This document shows, in pieces, positions 23,705-31,275 of a DNA stretch of 42,569 nt. Position numbers and translations under genes: made by a program. Each line of letters opens with the position of its first letter. Position 1 is the stretch's first letter. Source of the stretch: DATKYV01 sp035528275 (lineage in GTDB: Bacteria; Acidobacteriota; Terriglobia; UBA7540); assembly GCA_035528275.1 (NCBI GenBank), contig DATKYV010000246.1, forward strand, positions 1 through 42,569, given 5' to 3'. The notes under the pieces are model-generated. The model saw nothing but the letters and a program-made list of their open reading frames with translations, was not told where the DNA came from and did not search any database.

Positions 23705-24577
23705 TTACTCGCCGCGCCGCCCCGAGTAGGAAATGCCGAGCTTCCGAAGGCGCTGGCGAGCCAGGTCTGCTTCGGGCGAGCTCGGGAAGCGCTGAATCAG
23801 CGACCGGAGCTCACGCACGCCGGGCTGCGTTTGCTCCATGGCGAGCAGGGCGTAACCTTTCTTTAATTGCGCGGCCGGCAGCTTGTTGCCCTTCGGGTAG
23901 CGTTCCAGGCATTTGTTGTATTCGTCGATGGCCCGCGTGAACTCGCCCTGGCTGTAGTAGCACTCGCCGATGTAGAACTGCGCGTTCGACGCCAGATCGG
24001 TATCCGCGTAATACTGCAGGTACTCCTGAAAGGCCTGAACTGCCAGCTGATACTGGCCGCCATTGAAATAACTCAAGCCGGACTTGTACAGGGTCTGGGC
24101 GTCGGGGATGGAAGGGGGCACCGCGGCCGCCCCGCCGGACGAGCCCGGAGCGCCAGACTGGTCGCCGGTGAGGGGAGGGGCGTGGAGAGTCTGTATGATG
24201 TTCTGCGTCTGCGCCACTTGTTCACTCAGCTTGGCAATCCGCGCCTTGGCTTCTTCCAGGCTCTCACTCAGTGTCTGGATCTGAGAGGTCATGGAATCGA
24301 ACCGAGCGTTGTTGGAAGCCAGACTCCGCTGGGTCTCTTTCTGCAGGTCAGCCACCGTGGTCTTCATGGAATTCACGTTGTCATTGGCCTGCTCGACCAG
24401 GGTCCGCAGGACAGCCGTTTGAGTGTCCAGCGTCTTCTGCATGTTCAGGATCATCTGCTGAAGCGTGTCAAGTTGCCGCATCAACAGAAGCGTATCCTTT
24501 TTCTGGGCGAAAGCCGGGTCAGCCCCGGCGGCCAGGATGGCCACAAGCAGGGCGGAGGATAGAGCATGCTTTTTCAA
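23705..24577 (-). CDS. cpoB: Tol-Pal system protein CpoB (YbgF)
   Basis: Periplasmic coordinator of peptidoglycan synthesis with outer-membrane constriction. It has about 290 residues from a TTG at 24577, behind GAGCGAGG. A CTG at 24583 or a longer frame to 24634 is possible, and no ATG fits. A signal peptide (KKHALSSALLVAILAAG, cut near AFAQ) is followed by a coiled coil (about 25-140, including TAVLRTLVEQANDNVNSMK). A Gly/Pro linker comes next, then three TPR repeats (SGLSYFNGGQYQLAVQAFQE, AQFYIGECYYSQGEFTRAID, KKGYALLAMEQTQPGVREL). This is the standard YbgF design. It follows pal in the tol block, but two hairpins in the 256-base gap suggest separate regulation. Confidence 0.9.
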   Translation of the reverse strand: MKKHALSSALLVAILAAGADPAFAQKKDTLLLMRQLDTLQQMILNMQKTLDTQTAVLRTLVEQANDNVNSMKTTVADLQKETQRSLASNNARFDSMTSQIQTLSESLEEAKARIAKLSEQVAQTQNIIQTLHAPPLTGDQSGAPGSSGGAAAVPPSIPDAQTLYKSGLSYFNGGQYQLAVQAFQEYLQYYADTDLASNAQFYIGECYYSQGEFTRAIDEYNKCLERYPKGNKLPAAQLKKGYALLAMEQTQPGVRELRSLIQRFPSSPEADLARQRLRKLGISYSGRRGE

Positions 24578-24608
24578 TGTCAGATTTTCCTCGCTCCAAG
24601 AAATAAAA

Positions 24609-24658
24609 TCCCTTGCCAGTCTACCTGCTTCCAACCGGGCAGGTCAACCGACAAGGGA
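24609..24658 (-). terminator. Two-tier hairpin with U-rich tail just before cpoB
   Basis: Outer stem TCCCTTG (24609-24615) with CAAGGGA (24652-24658). Inner stem ACCTGC (24623-24628) with GCAGGT (24639-24644). In the minus-strand transcript the structure is followed at once by ATTTTATTT and then the cpoB ribosome site. It could be an intrinsic terminator of pal or an attenuator of cpoB. Confidence 0.5.
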
Positions 24659-24792
24659 CACCAAGGCGTTGGACTGAGAAAAGCTCCACCCTCGAATACG
24701 GATTGAAGGCTTTGGGACAGACAGATATCGTCCCCGTATCCTCCGCAGAGGCTCCCCCTCGCCAGGCAGGCAAGCGAGGAAAAGCTCGCCAC

Positions 24793-24817
24793 CGGGAGTC
24801 ACTCATCGACTCCCGGC
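24793..24817 (-). terminator. Perfect hairpin after pal
   Basis: CCGGGAGTC, seven-base loop, GACTCCCGG: a 9-bp perfect stem 16 bases after the pal stop. There is no immediate U-run on the minus strand (TGGCGAGCTTTTCC follows), so it may stabilise the 3' end rather than terminate efficiently. Confidence 0.5.
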
Positions 24818-24833
24818 GACGAGATACTCTTGC

Positions 24834-25586
24834 CTACATGCCGAACCTGGAGTGAGCACGACGGTTCCGCTGCCAGCAATCCTCGTTGGACTCGGTGCAG
24901 ACCGGCCGGTCCTTCCCGTAGGAAATGGTTGCGACCCGGTCGGCGGACACTCCGAGGTTCACCAGGAAGTTCTTGGCAGCCGTGGCGCGCCGGTCACCCA
25001 AGCCGAGGTTGTACTCCTCGCTGCCCCGTTCGTCGCAATGCCCCTCGACCGTGAACTTGATGTTGGGGTGGGCTTTGAGGAACTCGGCGTTGGCGGTCAG
25101 CGCCTGTTGGGCGTCGGGACGGATGTCCGCCTTGTCGTAATCAAAGTAGGCATCCTTCACGTTTCTCCCGAACAGCTCTTCATCGCTGACCTCCACCGGT
25201 TTGGGTGGTGGTGGCGGTGGCGGCGGCGGGATGGTCACGGTCACTCGCGCCGTAGCGGTGGCCGAACCACCCGGTCCCTTCGCGGTCAGGGTATAAGTCG
25301 TCGAATCCGGCGGGGTCACCGACCTCGAACCTGAGGCCTGGGCGCTTCCGACGCCGGGCTGAAGATCCAGATCTGTGGCATTCTCCGAACTCCAGCTCAG
25401 TGTAACGGATTTGCCCTTCTCGACCGTGCTGGGCTCAGCCGTCAGGGTAACCGTGGGTGCCGGCGGCGGGGGCGGCGGTGGGGGCGGTGGCGGAGGTGCT
25501 ACCACCTTCTTTTTGCAAGCTCCCGCCATGAGGACAATTCCCAGGATACCGACGAGAACCGCTATGTAGCGTTTCTTCTGTCGCAT
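24834..25586 (-). CDS. pal: Peptidoglycan-associated lipoprotein with Ig-like insert
   Basis: Outer-membrane lipoprotein that binds peptidoglycan and TolB, 250 residues, longer than the usual 170. The signal peptide ends in MAGAC with lipid-attached C24, although Ala at -3 is not the usual Leu. A run of 12 Pro (31-42) is followed by an Ig-like domain (TVTLTAEPSTVEKGKSVTLS to ATARVTVT). A second run of 9 Pro leads to the C-terminal OmpA domain (DAYFDYDKADIRPDAQQAL, VEGHCDERGSEEYNLGLGDR with the peptidoglycan-binding Asp and Arg). The protein ends RRAHSRFGM. A very strong ribosome site AAGGAGGAAAGAGC precedes the ATG. It lies between tolB and cpoB. Confidence 0.95.
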   Translation of the reverse strand: MRQKKRYIAVLVGILGIVLMAGACKKKVVAPPPPPPPPPPPPAPTVTLTAEPSTVEKGKSVTLSWSSENATDLDLQPGVGSAQASGSRSVTPPDSTTYTLTAKGPGGSATATARVTVTIPPPPPPPPPKPVEVSDEELFGRNVKDAYFDYDKADIRPDAQQALTANAEFLKAHPNIKFTVEGHCDERGSEEYNLGLGDRRATAAKNFLVNLGVSADRVATISYGKDRPVCTESNEDCWQRNRRAHSRFGM

Positions 25587-25655
25587 GCTCTTTCCTCCTT
25601 GGTCGGCAAGAAAATTCTCGCGATCCCTTGGATGGGTTCAAATTTCTTGAAACAA

Positions 25656-25701
25656 CCCCGCAGGAACGACCCGACCCTCAGATCTCCGGGCGCCTGCGGG
25701 G
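25656..25701. repeat. Inverted repeat in the tolB-pal gap
   Basis: CCCCGCAGG (25656-25664) and CCTGCGGGG (25693-25701) are perfect complements, separated by 28 bases. It would lie in the 5' leader of pal, about 70 bases before the ATG. It could be a leader structure or a protein-binding palindrome. Nothing else is seen in this 214-base gap except an A/T-rich stretch at 25725-25754. Confidence 0.45.
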
Positions 25702-25724
25702 GACAATATCGGAAGAACCTTTGG

Positions 25725-25754
25725 ATACTAACATCAAATGAAAATAAAACACAA
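25725..25754 (-). promoter_or_regulatory. Weak candidate promoter for pal
   Basis: On the minus strand TTGTGT, 18 bases of A/T-rich spacer, then TAGTAT. Half the -35 positions and four of six -10 positions match. It is the only A/T-rich block in the tolB-pal gap. Confidence 0.25.
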
Positions 25755-25800
25755 GAATTTCCGGAATCTCTGGACGGCAAGGCAAGCACGTGCGAGCAGC

Positions 25801-27144
25801 TTAGTTTGACCAGGACGGCGCCCAGTTTCGGCCCTCGAACGTCAGTTGCTTGGGGTTGGTCCCGTCGGCCAGCATCCTCCAGATCTGCTTCACGCCCGAC
25901 CGACTCGATTCAAAACCCAGATGCCGACCGTCCGGCGACCAAACAGGGTTCTCATTCCGCCCCGTGTCATGCGTCATTTGAATGATCCGTCCGGTGGCAA
26001 TCTCCACTACGTAGATATCATAGGTTCCGGTTTCTGTCACGCGCCAGTGGAAAACCATGAACAGGCCGTTCGGGGACCACGACGGGCCGCTGGCATCGCC
26101 TCCGCCGGTGATCAGGCGCCGCAGGTTGGTGCCGTCCGCCGACATGATGTAAATCTGTGGTGAGCCGCTGCGGTCGGATACGAAGGCGATCTCGTTTCCG
26201 GTTTTAGGGTTCCACACCGGGGAGATGTCCACGCCCGGAATAAACGTCAGGCGTTGAAGATTAAATCCATTGGGATCAGAGACATAGATCTCCGGGTCGC
26301 CGCTCATGCTGGAGCAGAAGGCGAATTTCTTGCCGTCAGGCGACCAGGCAGGCGTGGTCGTCAGGCCCTTGTAGCGCGGGAAGGCGACGGGACGATTGAT
26401 GTCCAGGGAGAAGACATAAATATCAGGGTTATTCTGCGCATAGCTGGTGAATGCCAGCCTCCTGTTGTCCGGTGACCAACGAGGGGTCAGGCAAATCGAG
26501 CCGTAGCTGGTGATGGGTCGCTGGTTGAACCCGTCATAGTCCATCACCCAAATCTCCGGGTGCCCGGTCCGGTTGCTAACAAAACTGATTCGGGTCAAAG
26601 CGATCCCGGGAATCCCCCCGCCCATGGCCTGGATGATTTCGTTGGCGAATCGGTGTGCCGCTTCTCGGGTGGAAAGCTGGTTCATCGTGGCCACGTAGCG
26701 TTTCGCCAGAACGCCGGGGTTGTCGGGATTTCGCACATCGAACACGCGCCCGGTAATCACCAGATTTGCGTTGATGACTTCGATTTTTCCGAAGACCAAC
26801 ATCTGCGTGGAAGCCGGGGGATCGGACCAATTCTTGAAAACCACCTCTTCGGGCTCGCGGGGGACTCGCAGTGGGTAGAGACTTTTGCTCACCATCTCAA
26901 ATATCCCGGCGGTTTCCAGATCGTTCCAAAGCACTTCGTTGAACTCCCGCGTCAGGCTCGCCAATCTTTCGTCCACAGAGCCCGATGGGAATTCGGAAAC
27001 CGCCAGGCGGATTGCCGGAGCGCCCAGGTTGGTCCCTGTCGAAATCCAGTCTTCTTGGCCTCGCCCGGGCTGCAGGACGAGCAGGAATGCCGGCAAGGCG
27101 ATGGCCGTGGCAAGAAGAGGAAGCTTGAACCGTGAGATTTTCAT
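25801..27144 (-). CDS. tolB: TolB translocation protein (beta-propeller)
   Basis: Periplasmic partner of Pal, TolA and the outer membrane, 447 residues from the ATG at 27144. A signal peptide (MKISRFKLPLLATAIALPAF) is followed by the N-terminal TolB domain (LAVSEFPSGSVDERLASLTR, the VDRL-like DLETAGIFEMVSKSLYPL). A six-bladed WD40/PD40 propeller follows, with repeats such as HPEIWVMDYDGFNQRPIT, TPRWSPDNRRLAFTS, DPEIYVSDPNGFNLQRLT and SPQIYIMSADGTNLRRL. The length and order are typical. A longer frame to 27228 exists but would add non-family residues. It lies 108 bases behind the tolA-like gene and 214 before pal. Confidence 0.96.
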   Translation of the reverse strand: MKISRFKLPLLATAIALPAFLLVLQPGRGQEDWISTGTNLGAPAIRLAVSEFPSGSVDERLASLTREFNEVLWNDLETAGIFEMVSKSLYPLRVPREPEEVVFKNWSDPPASTQMLVFGKIEVINANLVITGRVFDVRNPDNPGVLAKRYVATMNQLSTREAAHRFANEIIQAMGGGIPGIALTRISFVSNRTGHPEIWVMDYDGFNQRPITSYGSICLTPRWSPDNRRLAFTSYAQNNPDIYVFSLDINRPVAFPRYKGLTTTPAWSPDGKKFAFCSSMSGDPEIYVSDPNGFNLQRLTFIPGVDISPVWNPKTGNEIAFVSDRSGSPQIYIMSADGTNLRRLITGGGDASGPSWSPNGLFMVFHWRVTETGTYDIYVVEIATGRIIQMTHDTGRNENPVWSPDGRHLGFESSRSGVKQIWRMLADGTNPKQLTFEGRNWAPSWSN

Positions 27145-27252
27145 TCGCAATTGAGCCCCGATGAAGATGGAAATTGGCCTTTGGGTAATCCAATCAGCCT
27201 GTGGCCGTCGCCGGACCGGCCAATCCATTCACGCCGATTTCATGGAGTGCCC

Positions 27253-28053
27253 TTACCGGCGATGGAAGTCAAAGTAAAACTCGACGAAGACTCTGTCCCC
27301 GCTGTAATCGGGCGGCAGAGGCCCCAGCGGGTTGGATGCCAGGACGGCCCGCAGAGCCGAGCGGTCGATTTCCGGAATTCCGCTCGACTGTTTGATCCTC
27401 ACATCATCCACCGTCCCGTCGCGCTGAATATAGAAGTTCACGTAGACGCGCGGCGCCGTGAGGATGTTGGGACTGATCGTGGCCACCAGCCAGTTTGCGC
27501 TGATGCGGTTGCGGACCGCAGCCACGTACCATCCGTATCGCTCGCCAAATCCGCCCTCGCCAAAGTTCAAGCCGCCGTCGCCCCCCGCATTTGCAAACTG
27601 CGTATAGCTCACGGTCGGTTTCCCACCCAGGCCGAAAGGAACGGCATTCTCGGGGGGCGGGGGCACGTCTTTCTGAAGGCGCTTGGCAACCCGGACGGCC
27701 TTCTCGGTAGGCACGGATTTCTCGAACTTGGGGATCTCCTCTTGGGTGGAAGGCGGTACGAGCTCTTCCTTGGGCTCGGTCTGGTAGAGGCCAGGATTCT
27801 GGGTCGCCAGGGTGCCTCGCGTGGGCTGCATGGGGGCAGGCAAGGGGACACCCGGTAAGGACGCGACGGCGCCCACCCGCGTGGCGCCTCCCGAGCCCCA
27901 ACTCCTTCCCCATCCCCCTCCCATCCGCGGGCCGAGCACGGTGTAGACGACCGCCGTAATGAATAGGAGCACGTGCAGAGAAAAGGAAAGAAGGACAGTG
28001 CCTCGCAGGCTCTCGCGACGGTCGAAGAAGATTGGGAGGGCGGTTGTTTCCAT
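27253..28053 (-). CDS. TolA/TonB-like energy transducer
   Basis: 266-residue inner-membrane protein linking TolQR to the periplasm. One transmembrane helix (about 18-40, GTVLLSFSLHVLLFITAVVY) is followed by a Pro- and charge-rich periplasmic spacer (about 70-150). The C-terminal TonB/TolA domain has YVAAVRNRISANWL, VNFYIQRDGTVDDVRIKQSS and EIDRSALRAVLASNPLGPLP. The spacer is much shorter than in Escherichia coli TolA and the end looks more like TonB, as is common in this phylum. Its place between tolR and tolB, 38 bases after tolR, identifies it as the tol-system transducer. Confidence 0.88.
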   Translation of the reverse strand: METTALPIFFDRRESLRGTVLLSFSLHVLLFITAVVYTVLGPRMGGGWGRSWGSGGATRVGAVASLPGVPLPAPMQPTRGTLATQNPGLYQTEPKEELVPPSTQEEIPKFEKSVPTEKAVRVAKRLQKDVPPPPENAVPFGLGGKPTVSYTQFANAGGDGGLNFGEGGFGERYGWYVAAVRNRISANWLVATISPNILTAPRVYVNFYIQRDGTVDDVRIKQSSGIPEIDRSALRAVLASNPLGPLPPDYSGDRVFVEFYFDFHRR

Positions 28054-28091
28054 CGATCGTTCAGCCCCAAGAGCGGCCCGGGGGCGCTACT

Positions 28092-28514
28092 TCACGAGCC
28101 GCCCGTGGACAAGGGCTCGGTCACGATATTGATGTTCGTAATATTCGCCTGCTTGAGCGCGTCCACAACCTGGGCAAAAGCCCCGAATGGAACGGCTTGG
28201 TCACAGCGGATGAAAACCGGCGCGTCCTTCGCACCGCGCATCTGGTCGAGGACGAACGCCCCCAGGCGATGGATGTTGATGGTGTCATTGCCCACATAGA
28301 TGGTCTGTTTCTTGTCGATCGTAATGACCACCTTCTCGCTGGAGGTGACATTGACGGTTTTTGTTTTGGGGAGATCCACCTCAATTCCCGATTCCAGGAG
28401 GGGCGCGGTGATCATGAAAATCACCAGCAGAACCAGCATCACGTCCACAAACGGCGTGACGTTGATTTCCGAAAGCGAGGTGTGGGTCCTTCCCTTGGGT
28501 GTTGTGAAGGCCAT
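28092..28514 (-). CDS. tolR: TolR/ExbD biopolymer transport protein
   Basis: 140 residues: short cytoplasmic N-terminus (TSLSEINVTPFVDVMLVLLV), where the Asp in the membrane helix (FVDVM) is the proton-relay residue. One transmembrane segment (about 21-42) and a periplasmic ExbD domain (VVITIDKKQTIYVGNDTINI, then FIRCDQAVPFGAFAQVVDAL) complete it. It uses the proton gradient together with TolQ. It starts 50 bases after tolQ and lies 38 bases before the tolA-like gene. Confidence 0.95.
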   Translation of the reverse strand: MAFTTPKGRTHTSLSEINVTPFVDVMLVLLVIFMITAPLLESGIEVDLPKTKTVNVTSSEKVVITIDKKQTIYVGNDTINIHRLGAFVLDQMRGAKDAPVFIRCDQAVPFGAFAQVVDALKQANITNINIVTEPLSTGGS

Positions 28515-28564
28515 CCTGCTTCTGACTCCCTGCCTGCCTGCGCGGGCGGGCTCTTAACTCCCGA

Positions 28565-29257
28565 CTAAGTGAAGTAGCGCTCGGTCATATTCAGGAACTC
28601 CAGCGAGAAATCATCCATCAGAGCGCCGAGTTCTTTGCTGCGCTGAACAAACTGATTGTAGGCCACCACGGCGGGAATGGCGGTGAACAACCCCGCAGCC
28701 GTGGCCACGAGTGCCTCCGAAATCCCAGGCGCGACACTGCGCAGCGAGGCGGTTCCCGCGGCGCCCAGGCCGTGAAACGCATCGATGATCCCCCAAACGG
28801 TTCCAAACAGCCCGATGAAAGGCGTCACGGAGCCCGTCGTGGCCAGCCATGAAAGCCATTGCTCCATGCGGGTGAGCTCGGCGGAGGAGGCGATTTGCAG
28901 AGAGCGGTGAACCGCCTGCAGGCTGCGAATCCGAGGCTTGCCGGGGTTCTCGCTTACCACCGCCTGGTTTTCGATTTCACGGTAGCCGGACTGAAAGACC
29001 TCCGTCAGGGGACTGGCTTTTAGAACGCGGCAGGAAGCGCGAATATCGGAGAGTTTCTTGCTCTGGCGAAAAATCTTGAGAAACTCGCCGGAATCTCGGC
29101 GCGCCGCCCTGAAGCTCCGCCACTTATGGAAGATGATGGCCCACGAGAAGATCGAAAAGGCGAGCAAAATCAGCAGAACGATTCGGGCGACCAGCCCCGT
29201 GTTGGCAAGGAGTTGCCAGAACTCGCCTTGCAGGAATACGAGCTGTGCGACTACCAA
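28565..29257 (-). CDS. tolQ: TolQ/ExbB proton channel protein
   Basis: 230-residue inner-membrane protein with three helices: near residues 17-40 (GLVARIVLLILLAFSIFSWA), about 140-160 and 175-200. The conserved TolQ blocks are ATTGSVTPFIGLFGTVWGII and ISEALVATAAGLFTAIPAVV. The first gene of the tol block. The start is a TTG at 29257, preceded by GAGGAGG four bases away, and no ATG or GTG fits. A promoter-like sequence lies about 40-75 bases upstream. Confidence 0.95.
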   Translation of the reverse strand: MVVAQLVFLQGEFWQLLANTGLVARIVLLILLAFSIFSWAIIFHKWRSFRAARRDSGEFLKIFRQSKKLSDIRASCRVLKASPLTEVFQSGYREIENQAVVSENPGKPRIRSLQAVHRSLQIASSAELTRMEQWLSWLATTGSVTPFIGLFGTVWGIIDAFHGLGAAGTASLRSVAPGISEALVATAAGLFTAIPAVVAYNQFVQRSKELGALMDDFSLEFLNMTERYFT

Positions 29258-29303
29258 CTAGCCTCCTCAATGAAGGGATATCCTAAACTACCCTTCTCAA
29301 CTC

Positions 29304-29332
29304 AAGCTAGCACAGGCACCGAAGCCAGTCAA
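29304..29332 (-). promoter_or_regulatory. Candidate promoter of the tol block
   Basis: Minus strand: TTGACT (29332-29327), 17 bases, then TAGCTT (29309-29304) with an extended TG one base before it. Transcription would begin near 29297, about 40 bases before the tolQ TTG. Confidence 0.4.
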
Positions 29333-29443
29333 TGAATCGAGCACGCCACCGCCTAATCTTGCGATGCGCAGCTGGCCCGGGAGGAAGCCCGGCAGGGTGG
29401 CCGGAACGCAATGAGAGATATGATAGACTCTGGTCACGCGGCC

Positions 29444-31189
29444 ATGCTCCAAGAGATTCACATTCAGGACTATGCGGTGATTGAGAGCTTGCACCTGGAG
29501 TTCGGCCCCGGGCTGAACATCCTCTCGGGCGAGACCGGATCGGGCAAGTCCATTCTGGTGGACGCCCTGGGGCTGGCGCTCGGCGGCCGCGCCTCTTCCG
29601 ATATCGTCCGCACGGGCCGTGACCGGTCAACGGTGGCGGTCATCTTTCGCGAGGAAGGGCGTGGCGGCAGGCGCTCTCCTTGGGCGGATTGGCTGGAAGA
29701 GTATGGACTTGCGGAGAGGGAAGAACCGGAAATTATCCTGCGGCGCGAAATCCAGGCAACCGGTAAGAGTCGGCTGCTTGTCAACGACCAGCCGGTGACG
29801 GTGTCGGCGGTCAGGTCGCTGGCGCCCCGGCTGGTGGAGATTCACGGCCAGAGCGAACACGTGGCGCTGCTCGCCCGCGACGCACAGCTCGAATTGCTCG
29901 ACCAGTTTGCGGGCACTGAGGCCGAATTGGAAAAGGTTGCAGAGCTCTTTGCGCGACGGCGCGACCTGGAACGCGAAATGGAAAGTCTCAGTCAGAACGA
30001 ACAGGAGCGCCTGCGGAGCATCGACCTGCTGAGCTTCCAGGCCCGGGAACTCGAACGCGCCCGGCTGCAGCCTGGAGAGGATGCGCGTTTGGAAGATGAG
30101 AAGCGAGTCTTGGTCAACCTGGAGAGGATTCGCGCCGCCGCTTCAGCGGCGTTCGCGCATCTGTACGAGGACGAAGGCTCCGCCTGCTCCCGGATGGGGT
30201 CTGTCAGCCGAGCGCTCGAGGAACTATCCCGCTACGACCCGCGCGCCGAGCCCTATCTCGAACCGCTGAGTGCGGCCCGAGCCACGCTCGACGACCTGGC
30301 GTTCTTCCTCAGGGATTACATGGGGAAGCTGGAGGCAAACCCGCGACGCCTGGAGGAACTGGAGGACCGTCTGGCCCTCGTGGACCGACTGAAGCGGAAA
30401 TACGGGAAGACCATCGAGGAAATCCTCGCTTATGGTGAGCATACCCGGCAGCAGCTCGCGAGCCTGGAACACGCCGACGAACGGCGGGCCGAAATCGCTC
30501 TTGAGCTCGAAAAAGCCGGGCGCGAGTATCAGAAGGCCGCCCGTGCTCTCTCCGAGCAGCGGCGCGAGGCGGCGCGCCGGCTGCAGAAACTGGTGCGCAA
30601 CGAACTCGCCCAACTGGGCATGGAAAAGGCGCGATTCGAAATCCACTTTGAGCCTTTGAGCGTAGCGCAGGGCCCTGATAAGTCCGCCGGCGGGGCGCGC
30701 GGCATGGACGAAGTTGAGTTCCGAATCTCTCCCAATCCCGGCGAAGAGCTGCGCCCTCTGGAGAAAATCGCCTCGGGAGGAGAGCTCTCGCGGTTGATGC
30801 TCGCCCTCAAGACCTTGGTGGGTACGGCGCGCGCCGGAGGTGGCAAGCGTCACGCCGGCGCTTCCATGACGTTTGTGTTCGACGAGGTCGACGCCGGTAT
30901 CGGCGGACGAATTGCTGAATCCGTCGGCCTCCGTCTGAAGCGCCTGTCCCGGGACGCCCAGGTGTTTTGCGTGACGCACCTCGCCCAGATTGCCTGCTTC
31001 GCCGACCGGCACTACTTCGTCGAGAAATCCGAGCACTCGGGTCGAACTGCGACTTCCGTGAAATACCTTGCGGGCGACGCCGAGCGTGCGGCGGAGCTGG
31101 CGCGAATGCTTTCCGGCCGTCAGATTACCGATGCGGTGATGAAGCATGCGGCGACGATGTTGAAGCAGGCGGCCACCAGCGCTTCATAG
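29444..31189 (+). CDS. recN: DNA repair protein RecN
   Basis: SMC-like ATPase in double-strand break repair, 581 residues from the ATG at 29444 (MLQEIHIQDYAVIESLHLEF), the typical RecN start. The longer reading from 29411 is rejected for that reason. Walker A is GETGSGKS (29-36), near VDALGLALGGRASSDIVRTG. A long coiled coil covers about residues 160-370. The C-terminal half has the signature IASGGELSRLMLALK and Walker B MTFVFDEVDAGIGGRIAESV, then VFCVTHLAQIACFADRHYFV. Divergent from tolQ and followed after 86 bases by miaB. Confidence 0.97.
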   Translation: MLQEIHIQDYAVIESLHLEFGPGLNILSGETGSGKSILVDALGLALGGRASSDIVRTGRDRSTVAVIFREEGRGGRRSPWADWLEEYGLAEREEPEIILRREIQATGKSRLLVNDQPVTVSAVRSLAPRLVEIHGQSEHVALLARDAQLELLDQFAGTEAELEKVAELFARRRDLEREMESLSQNEQERLRSIDLLSFQARELERARLQPGEDARLEDEKRVLVNLERIRAAASAAFAHLYEDEGSACSRMGSVSRALEELSRYDPRAEPYLEPLSAARATLDDLAFFLRDYMGKLEANPRRLEELEDRLALVDRLKRKYGKTIEEILAYGEHTRQQLASLEHADERRAEIALELEKAGREYQKAARALSEQRREAARRLQKLVRNELAQLGMEKARFEIHFEPLSVAQGPDKSAGGARGMDEVEFRISPNPGEELRPLEKIASGGELSRLMLALKTLVGTARAGGGKRHAGASMTFVFDEVDAGIGGRIAESVGLRLKRLSRDAQVFCVTHLAQIACFADRHYFVEKSEHSGRTATSVKYLAGDAERAAELARMLSGRQITDAVMKHAATMLKQAATSAS

Positions 31190-31275
31190 CGCCGTTTTGT
31201 GGCGGGTGTGGCCGAATCCCGAAGCGTCAGACTGATGCAACGTGGTATACTGCTCTGGCGGGGCAAGAATCCTCC

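Noticed and set aside
25201..25500. Repeated GGTGGCGGCGG blocks as a short repeat array
   Set aside because: They are the proline codons of pal on the other strand, not a CRISPR or regulatory array.
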